A stretch of 64,000 nucleotides of DNA, from assembly GCA_003247835.1 (NCBI GenBank), contig QJYB01000047.1, forward strand, positions 1 through 64,000, read 5' to 3'. A model generated the notes under the pieces. That model saw only the letters and a program-made list of their open reading frames with translations. It had not been told where the DNA came from and made no database searches. This document shows positions 32,878-41,049 of this stretch, in pieces (the stretch's first letter is position 1; each line of letters opens with the position of its first letter). The position numbers were made by a program, and so were the translations under genes. The stretch comes from Gammaproteobacteria bacterium (GTDB lineage Bacteria; Pseudomonadota; Gammaproteobacteria; Pseudomonadales; Azotimanducaceae).

Positions 32878-34365
32878 ATGAGCGAAAACATCGTCATCGT
32901 CGGCAGCGGTATCGCCGGCATGTGCACGGCGCTGGCGCTCGCCAAGCGCGGCCTGAACGTCACCGTGCTGGAGCGGGACACGCCGCCGCCGGAGGGTGAC
33001 GCGGACAAGGCCTTCTTCGACTGGCCGCGGCGCGGTGCCTCACAGTTCCGGCATCCGCATGCTTTCCTCGGGCTGATGTGCAACCTGCTGCAGGACAACT
33101 ACCCCGACCTGCTCGAGGACTTCTACGCGGCCGGCGCCCGCCGGGTCGGCATCCGCGAGATGCTCTCCCCCGAGCTCGAGCAGAAGTACACGCCGGAGCC
33201 CGGTGACGAGAAGCTCTGGGTGCTGATGTGCCGGCGCGCCACCATCGAGACGGTGCTGCGCCGCTACGTCGAGAAGCTGCCCAACATCCGCATCGTCAAC
33301 AATATCCACATCGATGGCGTGGTGACCGAGCAGGACGCTGCTGGCACGCTCAACGTGCGTGGCCTCAAGGTGCGGCGCGACAACGTGGACGAGTTCGGCG
33401 CCGAGATCCCCGCCAACGTCGTGGTGGACGCGAGCGGTCGCACCACGAAGTTCCCACGCTGGTTCGCCGAGCTCGGCATCACCGTGCCGGAGGAGAACGA
33501 CGACGCGGAGATCGTCTACTACACGCGCCACTACAAGCTGAATCCCGGCGTCGAGGAACCGCCCCGCGGCGGTAAGGACCGCGCCGCCGGCGACCTGGGC
33601 TACATCAAGTTCGGCGTCTTTCCCGGCGACGGCGGCAACTTCGCCATCATCGTCTGCCTGCACAACACCGAGACCGAGCTCCGGGAAGCCATCAAAGAGG
33701 GTGAGGTCTTCGATCAGGTGTGCCGCAGCATTCCGGGACTCAAGCCGTGGGTCGCAGAGGGCAAGGCCACCGCCACCACGCACCCCTTCGGCATCGGTGA
33801 CATCCGCGCCGTGTGGCGCCACTACGTGGTGAACGGTAAGCCGCTGGTGAAGAACTTCTTCGCCGTAGGCGATGCCGAGCTCAGAACGAACCCGCTCTAC
33901 GGACGCGGCTGCAGCACCAGCATCCTGCATGCGCACATGCTCGCGGACGTGCTCACCGAGTTATCGGACCCCATCGATCGGGCCATCGCCTTCGACAGAC
34001 GCACGGAAGAGGCGCTCCGACCGATCTTCGACACCAGCCTGGCTGAGGACAGAAACGGCATCCGCCGCTCGCTCGCCAGCCGTGAGGGTCGGCTGCTGGA
34101 GAAGCCCGACAGCTTCAAGAAATGGTTCGCCACGGCGTTCGGCGACGCCATCGCCGCCGCCGGCCGTTACAACCTGCACGTGCTGCGCGGCATGATGCGG
34201 ACCATGAACCTGCTCGAGAAACCGGGCGCGTTTCTCGAGGACCGCAAGACGCGGCTGATCATCTTCCTCTACATGCTGCGCGGGCGGTCGAAGAACGCGT
34301 CCGCCCGGATCGTCCGCGGTCCGAGCCGCGAGGAAATGCTGAACCTGATCCGCGCGAACGAGTAA
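32878..34365 (+). CDS. FAD-dependent oxidoreductase / monooxygenase-like
   Basis: A 495-residue flavoprotein. The N-terminal dinucleotide motif IVIVGSGIAGMCTALALAKRGLNVTVLERD is at residues about 5-34. A DASGRTTKFPRW segment and the second FAD motif FFAVGDAELRTNPLYGRGC are typical of the p-hydroxybenzoate hydroxylase/geranylgeranyl reductase clan. The C-terminal 100 residues contain amphipathic helices that may touch the membrane. A hydroxylation or epoxidation feeding the hydrolases around it is plausible but unproven. Confidence 0.84.
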   Translation: MSENIVIVGSGIAGMCTALALAKRGLNVTVLERDTPPPEGDADKAFFDWPRRGASQFRHPHAFLGLMCNLLQDNYPDLLEDFYAAGARRVGIREMLSPELEQKYTPEPGDEKLWVLMCRRATIETVLRRYVEKLPNIRIVNNIHIDGVVTEQDAAGTLNVRGLKVRRDNVDEFGAEIPANVVVDASGRTTKFPRWFAELGITVPEENDDAEIVYYTRHYKLNPGVEEPPRGGKDRAAGDLGYIKFGVFPGDGGNFAIIVCLHNTETELREAIKEGEVFDQVCRSIPGLKPWVAEGKATATTHPFGIGDIRAVWRHYVVNGKPLVKNFFAVGDAELRTNPLYGRGCSTSILHAHMLADVLTELSDPIDRAIAFDRRTEEALRPIFDTSLAEDRNGIRRSLASREGRLLEKPDSFKKWFATAFGDAIAAAGRYNLHVLRGMMRTMNLLEKPGAFLEDRKTRLIIFLYMLRGRSKNASARIVRGPSREEMLNLIRANE

Positions 34366-34430
34366 CACATTCGCAGCGGCGGAACGCCTGGGGAGGCACA
34401 CCGCTGCGGGAGAAGAATGGGGGGAGAGAG

Positions 34431-35567
34431 ATGGCTTACGAGATCAAGCGGTTTCCTTTCGACGGCACCGTGGATGCGGACGGACACATTCTGGAGCCTG
34501 CCGATCTCTGGGAAACCTATCTGGAGGAGAAGTACAAACCGCGCGCCTTACGTATCGGCGTGGACGACGAGGGTTACGAGTATCTGGAGATCGACCGGAC
34601 CCCTTCGTTGCGTTCCCGCAAAGGCTCGCTCGGACTGCTGGGCGCCATGGGCGAGAAGGACATGCGCCCGCGTCCGGACCGGCGCTACTCCGACAATATT
34701 CCCTTCGGTGCCGGGGACCCGGGAGAGCGTCTCGAGCTGATGGCGCAGGAAAACCTGGAGCACTGCCTGCTCTACCCCACCATCGGTCTGCTCTGGGAGG
34801 TGGAGATCACCGATCCCGAGCTCTCGCTCGCCTACTGCCGTGCCTACAACCGCTGGATCGCCGACTTCTGCCGCGACAGCGGCGGCAAGCTGATTCCCAT
34901 CGCCCAGCTGACGCTGCTGGATGTGGAAGGCTCGGTTGCGGAGCTCGAGCGGGCCGTGAAGGACGGCTGCAGAGGTGCGTGGGTGAATCCGTTCAACCAC
35001 AACCGGGTGATTCACGGCTCGCCCGTGCACGATCCGCTCTTCGCGAAGTGCGTCGAGCTGGACGTACCGCTCGCCATCCATCCCACGTTCACGCCCCATG
35101 GCGCCGCAGACGGCATCTTCGACTGGCCGCGTGAGGGCCGGGCCTGGGGCGAGGCCATCTGGCTGCGCTCCATCGTCCAGCAGGCGCTGATCTCGTTTTT
35201 TTCGCTAGGCACGCTCGAGCGCTTCCCCGCGCTTCGTCTCGGCGTGCTGGAGGCAGGGTCGGGCTGGATCGGTGCCATGCTCGACCGCATGGACGCCTTC
35301 AGCGAATCGCTGAACATCCAGCGCACACCGGCATCAGAGCTCTTCCGTCGGCAGTGCTTCATCTCCGGCGATCCGGACGAGACCGCGGCACCGCACATCA
35401 TCGACCACGTGGGCGCCGAATGCTTCATGTGGGCATCCGACTACCCGCATCCGGACCATCCGCACACCTGGGTGGACGATCTGACCCGGTACGCCGAGGT
35501 ATTGGCACCGGACACGCGGGCGAAGGTGCTCGGCGGTAACGTGAAGCGGATCTACCGGCTCGGCTGA
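34431..35567 (+). CDS. Amidohydrolase family 2 (ACMSD-like) metal-dependent hydrolase
   Basis: The ATG at 34431, after GGGGGAGAGAG, gives 378 residues; the track's start at 34122 overlaps the previous gene in another frame. Motifs VDADGHILEP (His of the first metal pair), LAIHPTFTPHG, a LEAGSGWIGAML segment and the late ASDYPHPDH fit TIM-barrel amidohydrolases of the ACMSD/gamma-resorcylate decarboxylase group. Such enzymes decarboxylate or hydrolyse ring-derived acids. It is unrelated in sequence to the D-aminoacylase-type enzyme of the same operon. Confidence 0.85.
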   Translation: MAYEIKRFPFDGTVDADGHILEPADLWETYLEEKYKPRALRIGVDDEGYEYLEIDRTPSLRSRKGSLGLLGAMGEKDMRPRPDRRYSDNIPFGAGDPGERLELMAQENLEHCLLYPTIGLLWEVEITDPELSLAYCRAYNRWIADFCRDSGGKLIPIAQLTLLDVEGSVAELERAVKDGCRGAWVNPFNHNRVIHGSPVHDPLFAKCVELDVPLAIHPTFTPHGAADGIFDWPREGRAWGEAIWLRSIVQQALISFFSLGTLERFPALRLGVLEAGSGWIGAMLDRMDAFSESLNIQRTPASELFRRQCFISGDPDETAAPHIIDHVGAECFMWASDYPHPDHPHTWVDDLTRYAEVLAPDTRAKVLGGNVKRIYRLG

Positions 35568-35568
35568 C

Positions 35569-36048
35569 GTGAGCCTGCAATCCGTCCGCGCCTTTCTGTC
35601 GGCGCACGCCCCCGACCTCAAGATCCTGGAAAAGCCCACCAGCACCGCCACCGTCGCCGAGGCTGCCAGCGCTCATGGCGTCGAGCCGGCGCAGATCGCC
35701 AAGACCCTGTCCCTGCGCCTGAAGAATGAGGTGATCCTGCTGGTCATGGGCGGCGATGCGAAGCTCGACAACCGGAAGTTCAAGGCGACGTTCAACGCCA
35801 AGGCCAGGATGTTGAGTACCGATGAGGTGGTCGAGCTCACCGGCCACCCGGTGGGCGGCGTCTGTCCGTTCGGCCTGCCCGGTCCAATGAAGGTCTTTGC
35901 GGACGAGACGCTCCGGAAGTTCGACGTCGTCATCCCCGCGGCAGGCGCGCCCAATGCTTCGCTGCGCATCGCGCCGGAGCGCATGGTGCAGCTCGCGAAG
36001 GCGGAATGGGTGGATGTTGCTCAGGATCCGGTCCAGACAGGGGTCTGA
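35569..36048 (+). CDS. YbaK/EbsC-type aminoacyl-tRNA deacylase-like protein
   Basis: A 159-residue protein from a GTG one base after the amidohydrolase stop. The YbaK fold is clear: AEAASAHGVEPAQIAKTLSLRLKNEVILLVMGGDAKLD, a KFKATF segment with the conserved Lys, and HPVGGVCPFGLP near residue 95. Such proteins edit mischarged tRNA. It ends the eight-gene operon, and a link to the catabolic enzymes is not obvious. Confidence 0.87.
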   Translation: MSLQSVRAFLSAHAPDLKILEKPTSTATVAEAASAHGVEPAQIAKTLSLRLKNEVILLVMGGDAKLDNRKFKATFNAKARMLSTDEVVELTGHPVGGVCPFGLPGPMKVFADETLRKFDVVIPAAGAPNASLRIAPERMVQLAKAEWVDVAQDPVQTGV

Positions 36049-36091
36049 TCTGCTAGGCTGACTGTCGAGCGCAATCGAGAGGGAGAGGGAG

Positions 36092-36565
36092 ATGACCAGT
36101 ACTCACACTGCTCAGTGTCACTGCGGCCAGGTGAAGATCACCTGCACGGGCGAACCGTATCCCGTGTTCATGTGCAACTGCACGTTGTGTCAGCGTCGCA
36201 CCGGATCTCCAGTGCACATCGGCGCCTGGTGGCCGATGGAAGACGTGACGATCGAAGGAAAAACAAAGGCGTTCACACGCACCACCGGCGAGCAGGGCCG
36301 GGAGGTCACCTTCAACTTCTGCCCCGACTGTGGGACGTCCATCTGGTGGGGAGGGCAGACCCAGGGCGATCACCCGCTGGTCGGATATTACGGCATCGCG
36401 GGTGGCTGCTTTGCCGATCCGGAGTTTCCGCCGCCGACACACTCGGTCTATGAACGAACGAAACACCCGTGGATCAGCGCACCGGACGGGATTCCCTGCT
36501 TCTCGAGCACGTTCGACGATCCGTCGGTGATGGCGGAAATCAGAGAGAAAATGCAGAAGCGCTGA
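36092..36565 (+). CDS. GFA/CENP-V-like zinc-binding protein
   Basis: A 157-residue protein behind GAGGGAGAGGGAG. The zinc ligands are QCHCGQVKITC, FMCNCTLCQRRTG and FNFCPDCGTSI, the full cysteine set of the glutathione-dependent formaldehyde-activating (GFA) family. Many members are not formaldehyde enzymes, so only the fold is assigned. It is convergent with the DUF6152 gene, with 16 bp between stops. Confidence 0.87.
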   Translation: MTSTHTAQCHCGQVKITCTGEPYPVFMCNCTLCQRRTGSPVHIGAWWPMEDVTIEGKTKAFTRTTGEQGREVTFNFCPDCGTSIWWGGQTQGDHPLVGYYGIAGGCFADPEFPPPTHSVYERTKHPWISAPDGIPCFSSTFDDPSVMAEIREKMQKR

Positions 36566-36581
36566 CCGCTCCGAGCAGCTG

Positions 36582-36965
36582 CTACCTCTGCTGAGCGCCG
36601 AACAGTTTCTCCCCGGACTCGAGCGTCACGGTTTCCACCGCGGCCCGCTTGGAGCCGTCTTTGGCCAGATAGCCGTCTACGTTGACGGGCGTTCCCGGCA
36701 CCAGCATGGAGCTCCGCCATCCCCGTCGAACAAGCGCGTTGGGGCTGCCCATCTCGAACGCCCACTCTTCGACCTCATCCATCTCGCTGCTGACGTGGAC
36801 GTAAAACCAGACATGCGGATTCATCCACTCGACGCGGGCAACGGTCCCGCTCAGCTGAATCGGCGCGTCCCTGTCGAAGACGGCGGCGAACGCGTGATGC
36901 GCCTGGATCGGTGCAACGGAGCAGACTCCGATGAAGAACACGACCGCTGCAAGATACTTATCCAC
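36582..36965 (-). CDS. DUF6152-family secreted protein
   Basis: I start at the GTG at 36965 (product MDKYLAAVVFFIGVCSVAPIQAHH...), which opens a signal peptide 17 bp after the upstream stop; the track ORF from 37502 lies mostly inside another gene. The mature 105 residues match DUF6152: HHAFAAVFDRDAPIQLSGTV, VEWMNPHVWFYVHV, WAFEMGSPNALVRRGW and VDGYLAKDGSKRA. This small beta-barrel (OB-like) family is exported and uncharacterised. It typically travels with the type of gene found directly upstream. Confidence 0.8.
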   Translation of the reverse strand: MDKYLAAVVFFIGVCSVAPIQAHHAFAAVFDRDAPIQLSGTVARVEWMNPHVWFYVHVSSEMDEVEEWAFEMGSPNALVRRGWRSSMLVPGTPVNVDGYLAKDGSKRAAVETVTLESGEKLFGAQQR

Positions 36966-36982
36966 GGCGCACCACGGTCTGT

Positions 36983-38002
36983 TCACTGATGGGCGGTGGA
37001 TTCCTCGGCCCACTTGTTGTTTTCGCATACGTACTCCATCAGTTCTTCCTGTGGCGCAAGGTCCCAGGTCATGTTCTGCACCCACGGTTCGTTGAACACG
37101 CCTGGATCCTCGAACGTCACCTGCAGTCGCAGGTGTCCGAAATCTGGCCGCGAGTAGCGCTCCTCCATGCGAAACTGCTGGGTACGTGGGTAGGCGTCTG
37201 CCGTCCAGCCACGATCGTTGTACCCGGTCGTCTCGATGACCAGCGTGTCGCGTTCCCAGCGACCGATCGAGTAGCCGGTCCACGTCGGTTCCAGATTCTG
37301 CGGAATCTGACGTCCGTCCAGAAACACCTGCCGGAATCCCGGCGGATCTTCCAGCAGGATCACCAGCAGATCCGGCTTGTGAACGAACTTCGTCATGAAG
37401 CTCGAGGCGCCGGGGACCGGTGGCGATCCCGGCAGACAGCGCAGCATCGGATGTCCAACGAACCAGCTTTCGGTTCGCTCGGTGGCCAGCTTTTCCGCCC
37501 ATGGCTTTGCCTTCGGCTTCTCGGGATAGGGATCCTGGCTGACCAGCCAGACGCCCGACAGGTCGGGCCGGCCGCTGCTCAGACGGGGAGTCGGCTGGTC
37601 CGGAACCACCTGCCGGTCGAGAATCTCGGCATTGATGGCCGCCGGATCGTCACCCTCGACGAAGATGTTGCCGGGCGCCATGTGAATGTCGAATTCGCTG
37701 TTGCCAGTCGGGGCCACGCTGACCGGCTCGCTCTCGTAGGGTATGAATTCGCAGCAGGGCATGGTGACCGACAGCACGTAATTCCCGGCCGGCAGATCGG
37801 CAAAGGAGTAACGGCCATCGGCGAGACTGCGCGTGCGGACGTCTGTTCCGGTTGCCGGATCGACGGCTCGAACGGGCGCATCGGCAATGGTCGACCCGTT
37901 GGAGTGGAACACCGTCCCGGATAACGAACCAGCGCCGTACGCATGTGCTGACAGCAGCAACGCCAGGAAAATGGCGAAGCGGTGGATTTCCCCTCTTCCC
38001 AC
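36983..38002 (-). CDS. Secreted protein with a carboxypeptidase-regulatory-like domain
   Basis: The GTG at 38002 has a GGAGAGG site and opens a signal peptide (MGRGEIHRFAIFLALLLSAHAYGAGS); the track start at 38041 is a possible alternative. Residues about 25-110 are a carboxypeptidase-regulatory/transthyretin-like beta-sandwich (LSGTVFHSNGSTIADAPVRA...DGRYSFADLPAGNYVLSV). The rest (GRPDLSGVWLVSQDP..., DTLVIETTGYNDRGW, RMEERYSRPDFGHLRLQVTFEDPG) resembles the exported proteins that pair with DUF6152. Function unknown. It is 66 bp from the CadC-like gene on the same strand. Confidence 0.8.
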   Translation of the reverse strand: MGRGEIHRFAIFLALLLSAHAYGAGSLSGTVFHSNGSTIADAPVRAVDPATGTDVRTRSLADGRYSFADLPAGNYVLSVTMPCCEFIPYESEPVSVAPTGNSEFDIHMAPGNIFVEGDDPAAINAEILDRQVVPDQPTPRLSSGRPDLSGVWLVSQDPYPEKPKAKPWAEKLATERTESWFVGHPMLRCLPGSPPVPGASSFMTKFVHKPDLLVILLEDPPGFRQVFLDGRQIPQNLEPTWTGYSIGRWERDTLVIETTGYNDRGWTADAYPRTQQFRMEERYSRPDFGHLRLQVTFEDPGVFNEPWVQNMTWDLAPQEELMEYVCENNKWAEESTAHQ

Positions 38003-38068
38003 GGTTCCTCTCCCCGTCTGGAACCAGCAGACAGGATACACAATCTCTCCCTGACATTCGCCCCGACG

Positions 38069-39814
38069 TCACAACCTCGCGTACTGCTTCTCCAGCTCCT
38101 TGAATCCCGGGTTTCGGCTGAGTGATTCCAGCCGTGGATCCTTCCTCAGACCTTCGATGGACCAGTGACCCTCGTGACTCAGGTAGGTGCCGAGCACAGC
38201 CAGCGCTGCCTGGTCGTATCCGGCCGGCGCAAAGACCCTGATGGCGGAGTTGAGCAGTAGAGCCGGGCCCATGAGCGCATCCGAGCCCTCAGGCAGGAGG
38301 GCCGCAGCATGGCGAACCGATTCCATGGCGGCTTCGCGCTCACCGAGTCCCGCCTGCGCTTCGGCCAGCGCGAGATACCGGCTCGCCGCTGTGTGATCGT
38401 CTGCGTCAGCGCTTTCAACCGACAGCTCTTCAAGCAGCCGGACCACCGTGGCGTATTCCTCCCGAGCCTGAGCAGCGTTCCCGGCAAGCGCGTGCGTACG
38501 GGCGTAGAAAAGCACCTTCGGACCGAACGGCGCATTGCGGAAATCACCGTCAAAAATCTGACTGTCGGTGGTGCTGTCGAGAATGCTCAATGCGGTTTCG
38601 TAGTCCCGATCGAACACTGCCGCCAGCCAGCTCGTGTACGTGTAGGCGCTGCCGTCATCGTAGTACTGGCTCGGCGCGGACTGCTGATACGAGTGAAAAG
38701 GCGCAGTATCGCCATCGCGGAGCAGAGCAAGTGCGACCCGATCGACGTAGGCCGTACCGTCATCCGGGTAAACGTCGAGGATGCGATCCAGAAGCTGGTC
38801 GGCATGTTCGTACTCCCGCAGGAACTGATAGTTGATCATCTGCTGTCGGAGATAGGTGATGTTGTCGGGATCCAGTTCGAGCGCCTTATCCAGTTCTTCG
38901 ACGGCGGTCGCCCAGTCTCCGAGCCGTCGGTGCGCCATGGCTCGCAGGAAGAACAGCTCACGCTCCCTGGGGATCGATCTTTCAGCCATGTCGAGCTGCT
39001 CCAGAGCTTCCTGGTACCGGTTGAGACCCTTGAGCAGGTAGTTCGCCTTCGCGAGTTGTGTTTCAGGCGAATCGGCGTCCAGAGCGGCGAGCCGGCGGAT
39101 GGCGTTCTCCGCCTTGTCGAGCCGGACAGGTGTCCGGTCAATGCCGTGCCAGTACATGTCGGTATGGGCTCTGGCAAGACCGGCCCAGGCCGAAACAAAC
39201 CCGGGATCGAGCTCTGTCGCCTGCTCATAGAGCTCCACCGCGTACGGGACGGCCGTGCGATGGTCGGCGCGCGAGAAGTACTCGTTCGCTCTCAAATACG
39301 CATCGAGTGCCCGGCGATCCGTCGTCGCAGGTGTGTCTTCGGCAGGGCGCTCGCCCACCCAGGTCTTCCCGCCAACAACCATCAATATCGCCGCAATCAT
39401 GAGCAGAGCCACTACCCAGGGCGCCGCTCTCGTTGCTTTCGAATAGCGAGCGTTCACGACCGGCTGATCGCCATTCAGCCGATAGCCTCTCTTTGGGAGC
39501 GTCTCGATGAGCGACCGGTAGTTCCTGCTTCCTCCGGCCTGACTCATGTGCCGACGCAGCTGGTAGACGCACCTCGATAACGCGTCGTCACCGACCACTC
39601 GTCCCGGCCAGACCCGCTCGAGCAGGTCCTCACGGGACACGACTTTGCCGGTGCTCTGGCGCAGCAGGACCAGAACCGCCATGACCTGTGGGTCGATCCG
39701 GACCTGACCGGCCGGGCCGGAGATTGTCCCGTCCTCCGGCTGGACGGTGAGCCCACCGATACTGAAGGGACGGATCGATGCCGATTCGCCGCCACGCGCC
39801 TTTAGGTCACTCAC
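38069..39814 (-). CDS. CadC-like membrane-anchored regulator with TPR periplasmic part
   Basis: A 581-residue protein. Residues about 14-115 are an OmpR/PhoB-type winged helix (VMAVLVLLRQSTGKVVSREDLLERVWPGRVVGDDALSRCVYQLRRHM...IETLPKRGYRLN). One membrane segment follows (APWVVALLMIAAILMVVGG). The remainder is a TPR array (RYQEALEQLDMAERSIPRERELFFLRAMAHRRLGDWATAVEELDKALELDP). This is the ToxR/CadC plan, in which a membrane-tethered DNA-binding domain answers to a periplasmic signal. The divergent lipoprotein gene 122 bp away, or the downstream secreted proteins, may be its targets. Confidence 0.87.
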   Translation of the reverse strand: MSDLKARGGESASIRPFSIGGLTVQPEDGTISGPAGQVRIDPQVMAVLVLLRQSTGKVVSREDLLERVWPGRVVGDDALSRCVYQLRRHMSQAGGSRNYRSLIETLPKRGYRLNGDQPVVNARYSKATRAAPWVVALLMIAAILMVVGGKTWVGERPAEDTPATTDRRALDAYLRANEYFSRADHRTAVPYAVELYEQATELDPGFVSAWAGLARAHTDMYWHGIDRTPVRLDKAENAIRRLAALDADSPETQLAKANYLLKGLNRYQEALEQLDMAERSIPRERELFFLRAMAHRRLGDWATAVEELDKALELDPDNITYLRQQMINYQFLREYEHADQLLDRILDVYPDDGTAYVDRVALALLRDGDTAPFHSYQQSAPSQYYDDGSAYTYTSWLAAVFDRDYETALSILDSTTDSQIFDGDFRNAPFGPKVLFYARTHALAGNAAQAREEYATVVRLLEELSVESADADDHTAASRYLALAEAQAGLGEREAAMESVRHAAALLPEGSDALMGPALLLNSAIRVFAPAGYDQAALAVLGTYLSHEGHWSIEGLRKDPRLESLSRNPGFKELEKQYARL

Positions 39815-39936
39815 GTGCCTGACCCGGACGAGATCGATGTCAGGAGAATATCAGGATTCCATCAGGTTTTGTCTCGTGAGCCGGGTGATTCTCAGCGGCG
39901 GAAGTCATGTCCTGTACTCTCCTGGAGGATGCACTC

Positions 39937-40941
39937 ATGGCGCCGATAGCCTCACGCAGTCGCTTCCCCCTTCCTGCGCTGGAAATCGTCGGCCTGACGA
40001 TCTGTCTTGCGGCCTGCAGCGGGGGAAACAGCGAGGGCCAGATCTCCCTGGCAGCTGCGCCTGCCCCATCGGCTTCAGCTGTTCAACCGGTCCCGAAGGA
40101 CTCCTCGGAGTTTGGCCACGGTCACTTCATGGGGGAGATCACCGTCGCCGGTCGGTCGTACGCTTCGGAAGCGTTACTCACGGTGGATGGCGAGGTGAGG
40201 ATCTATGTAGGTGGGGCGGCAGATGCTTGGCTGCGTTCGGGAGCTGGCCCGTCAGAGGAGTGGTTCCATCCGCAGGAATCCGTGCTGTTCGTCGGGACGA
40301 TCGGCAGCGTCGACGGAACTTCAGCATCGGGTATTGGTTCAGTAATTGGACAGATCTGCGATAGCGATTCGGCACGCTTCTGTGACGAACCCGCACCGGC
40401 AGAAGTGTTTTTCGAAGTGTCTTACGGTTTCCAGCGGAAGGACCTCGCTGGCGAGCTGGTGGTGGCGTCCGAAAATGGAGAAGAACGCTGGCCGTTGGAT
40501 CTGAGCAGCCACAGCATCTACTACGCCTCTTCAACAGGTCTTCCCGGCGAGTATCCTGGCGTTTTCGAGGAACGCCTCGCCCCTTTCGCGCAGGCAGAAG
40601 CAATGCCGCTTGAAATCGGGCCAGACGGCCAGCTGAGTTTCACGAGCGAGGTTTCCGGCTGCACCGGGGACGGCATGCTGCTTCCTCATCTCGATGGTCG
40701 ATATGACGTGTACGACGTCCACCTGCGCATCACGGATTGCAACGCGCAGTTCGCCTATCTGGACAGCGAGTTCGATGGCCTGGCAACGGAAACCCAGAGT
40801 GGCATCTGGGATTACGACACATGGCTCGTCCTTTTCCTGTCCGCGCCGGAAGGGCCTCCACCGCGCCCGGCCGTGACCATGCGCGCCTATCTCGTGGATC
40901 CTGCGGACGGCGATCCGGTCTACTGGGGTTGGGATTACTGA
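39937..40941 (+). CDS. Predicted lipoprotein
   Basis: The ATG at 39937 follows GGAGG and starts a lipoprotein signal ending in the lipobox LAACSGG; the earlier start at 39907 adds 10 residues. The mature protein is about 310 residues, acidic and beta-rich, with paired Cys (QICDSDSARFCDE, VSGCTGDG, ITDCNAQ). No domain is recognised. It is divergent from the CadC-like regulator, which may control it. Confidence 0.75.
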   Translation: MAPIASRSRFPLPALEIVGLTICLAACSGGNSEGQISLAAAPAPSASAVQPVPKDSSEFGHGHFMGEITVAGRSYASEALLTVDGEVRIYVGGAADAWLRSGAGPSEEWFHPQESVLFVGTIGSVDGTSASGIGSVIGQICDSDSARFCDEPAPAEVFFEVSYGFQRKDLAGELVVASENGEERWPLDLSSHSIYYASSTGLPGEYPGVFEERLAPFAQAEAMPLEIGPDGQLSFTSEVSGCTGDGMLLPHLDGRYDVYDVHLRITDCNAQFAYLDSEFDGLATETQSGIWDYDTWLVLFLSAPEGPPPRPAVTMRAYLVDPADGDPVYWGWDY

Positions 40942-41002
40942 GCCGAGCGGTCTACCAGAGGTGACGCCTGGCAGTCGTTTCGATCAGCAATCTTCTAGAT
41001 AC

Positions 41003-41026
41003 CGACAACCCGGAGACTGGGTGTCG
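41003..41026. terminator. Weak hairpin between convergent genes
   Basis: CGACAACCC can pair with GGGTGTCG with one bulged base around a 7-nt loop in the 108-bp gap between the lipoprotein and TIR genes. No T-run follows, so support is slight. Confidence 0.28.
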
Positions 41027-41049
41027 TGCAGCAACGCAGCGTACCTGCA

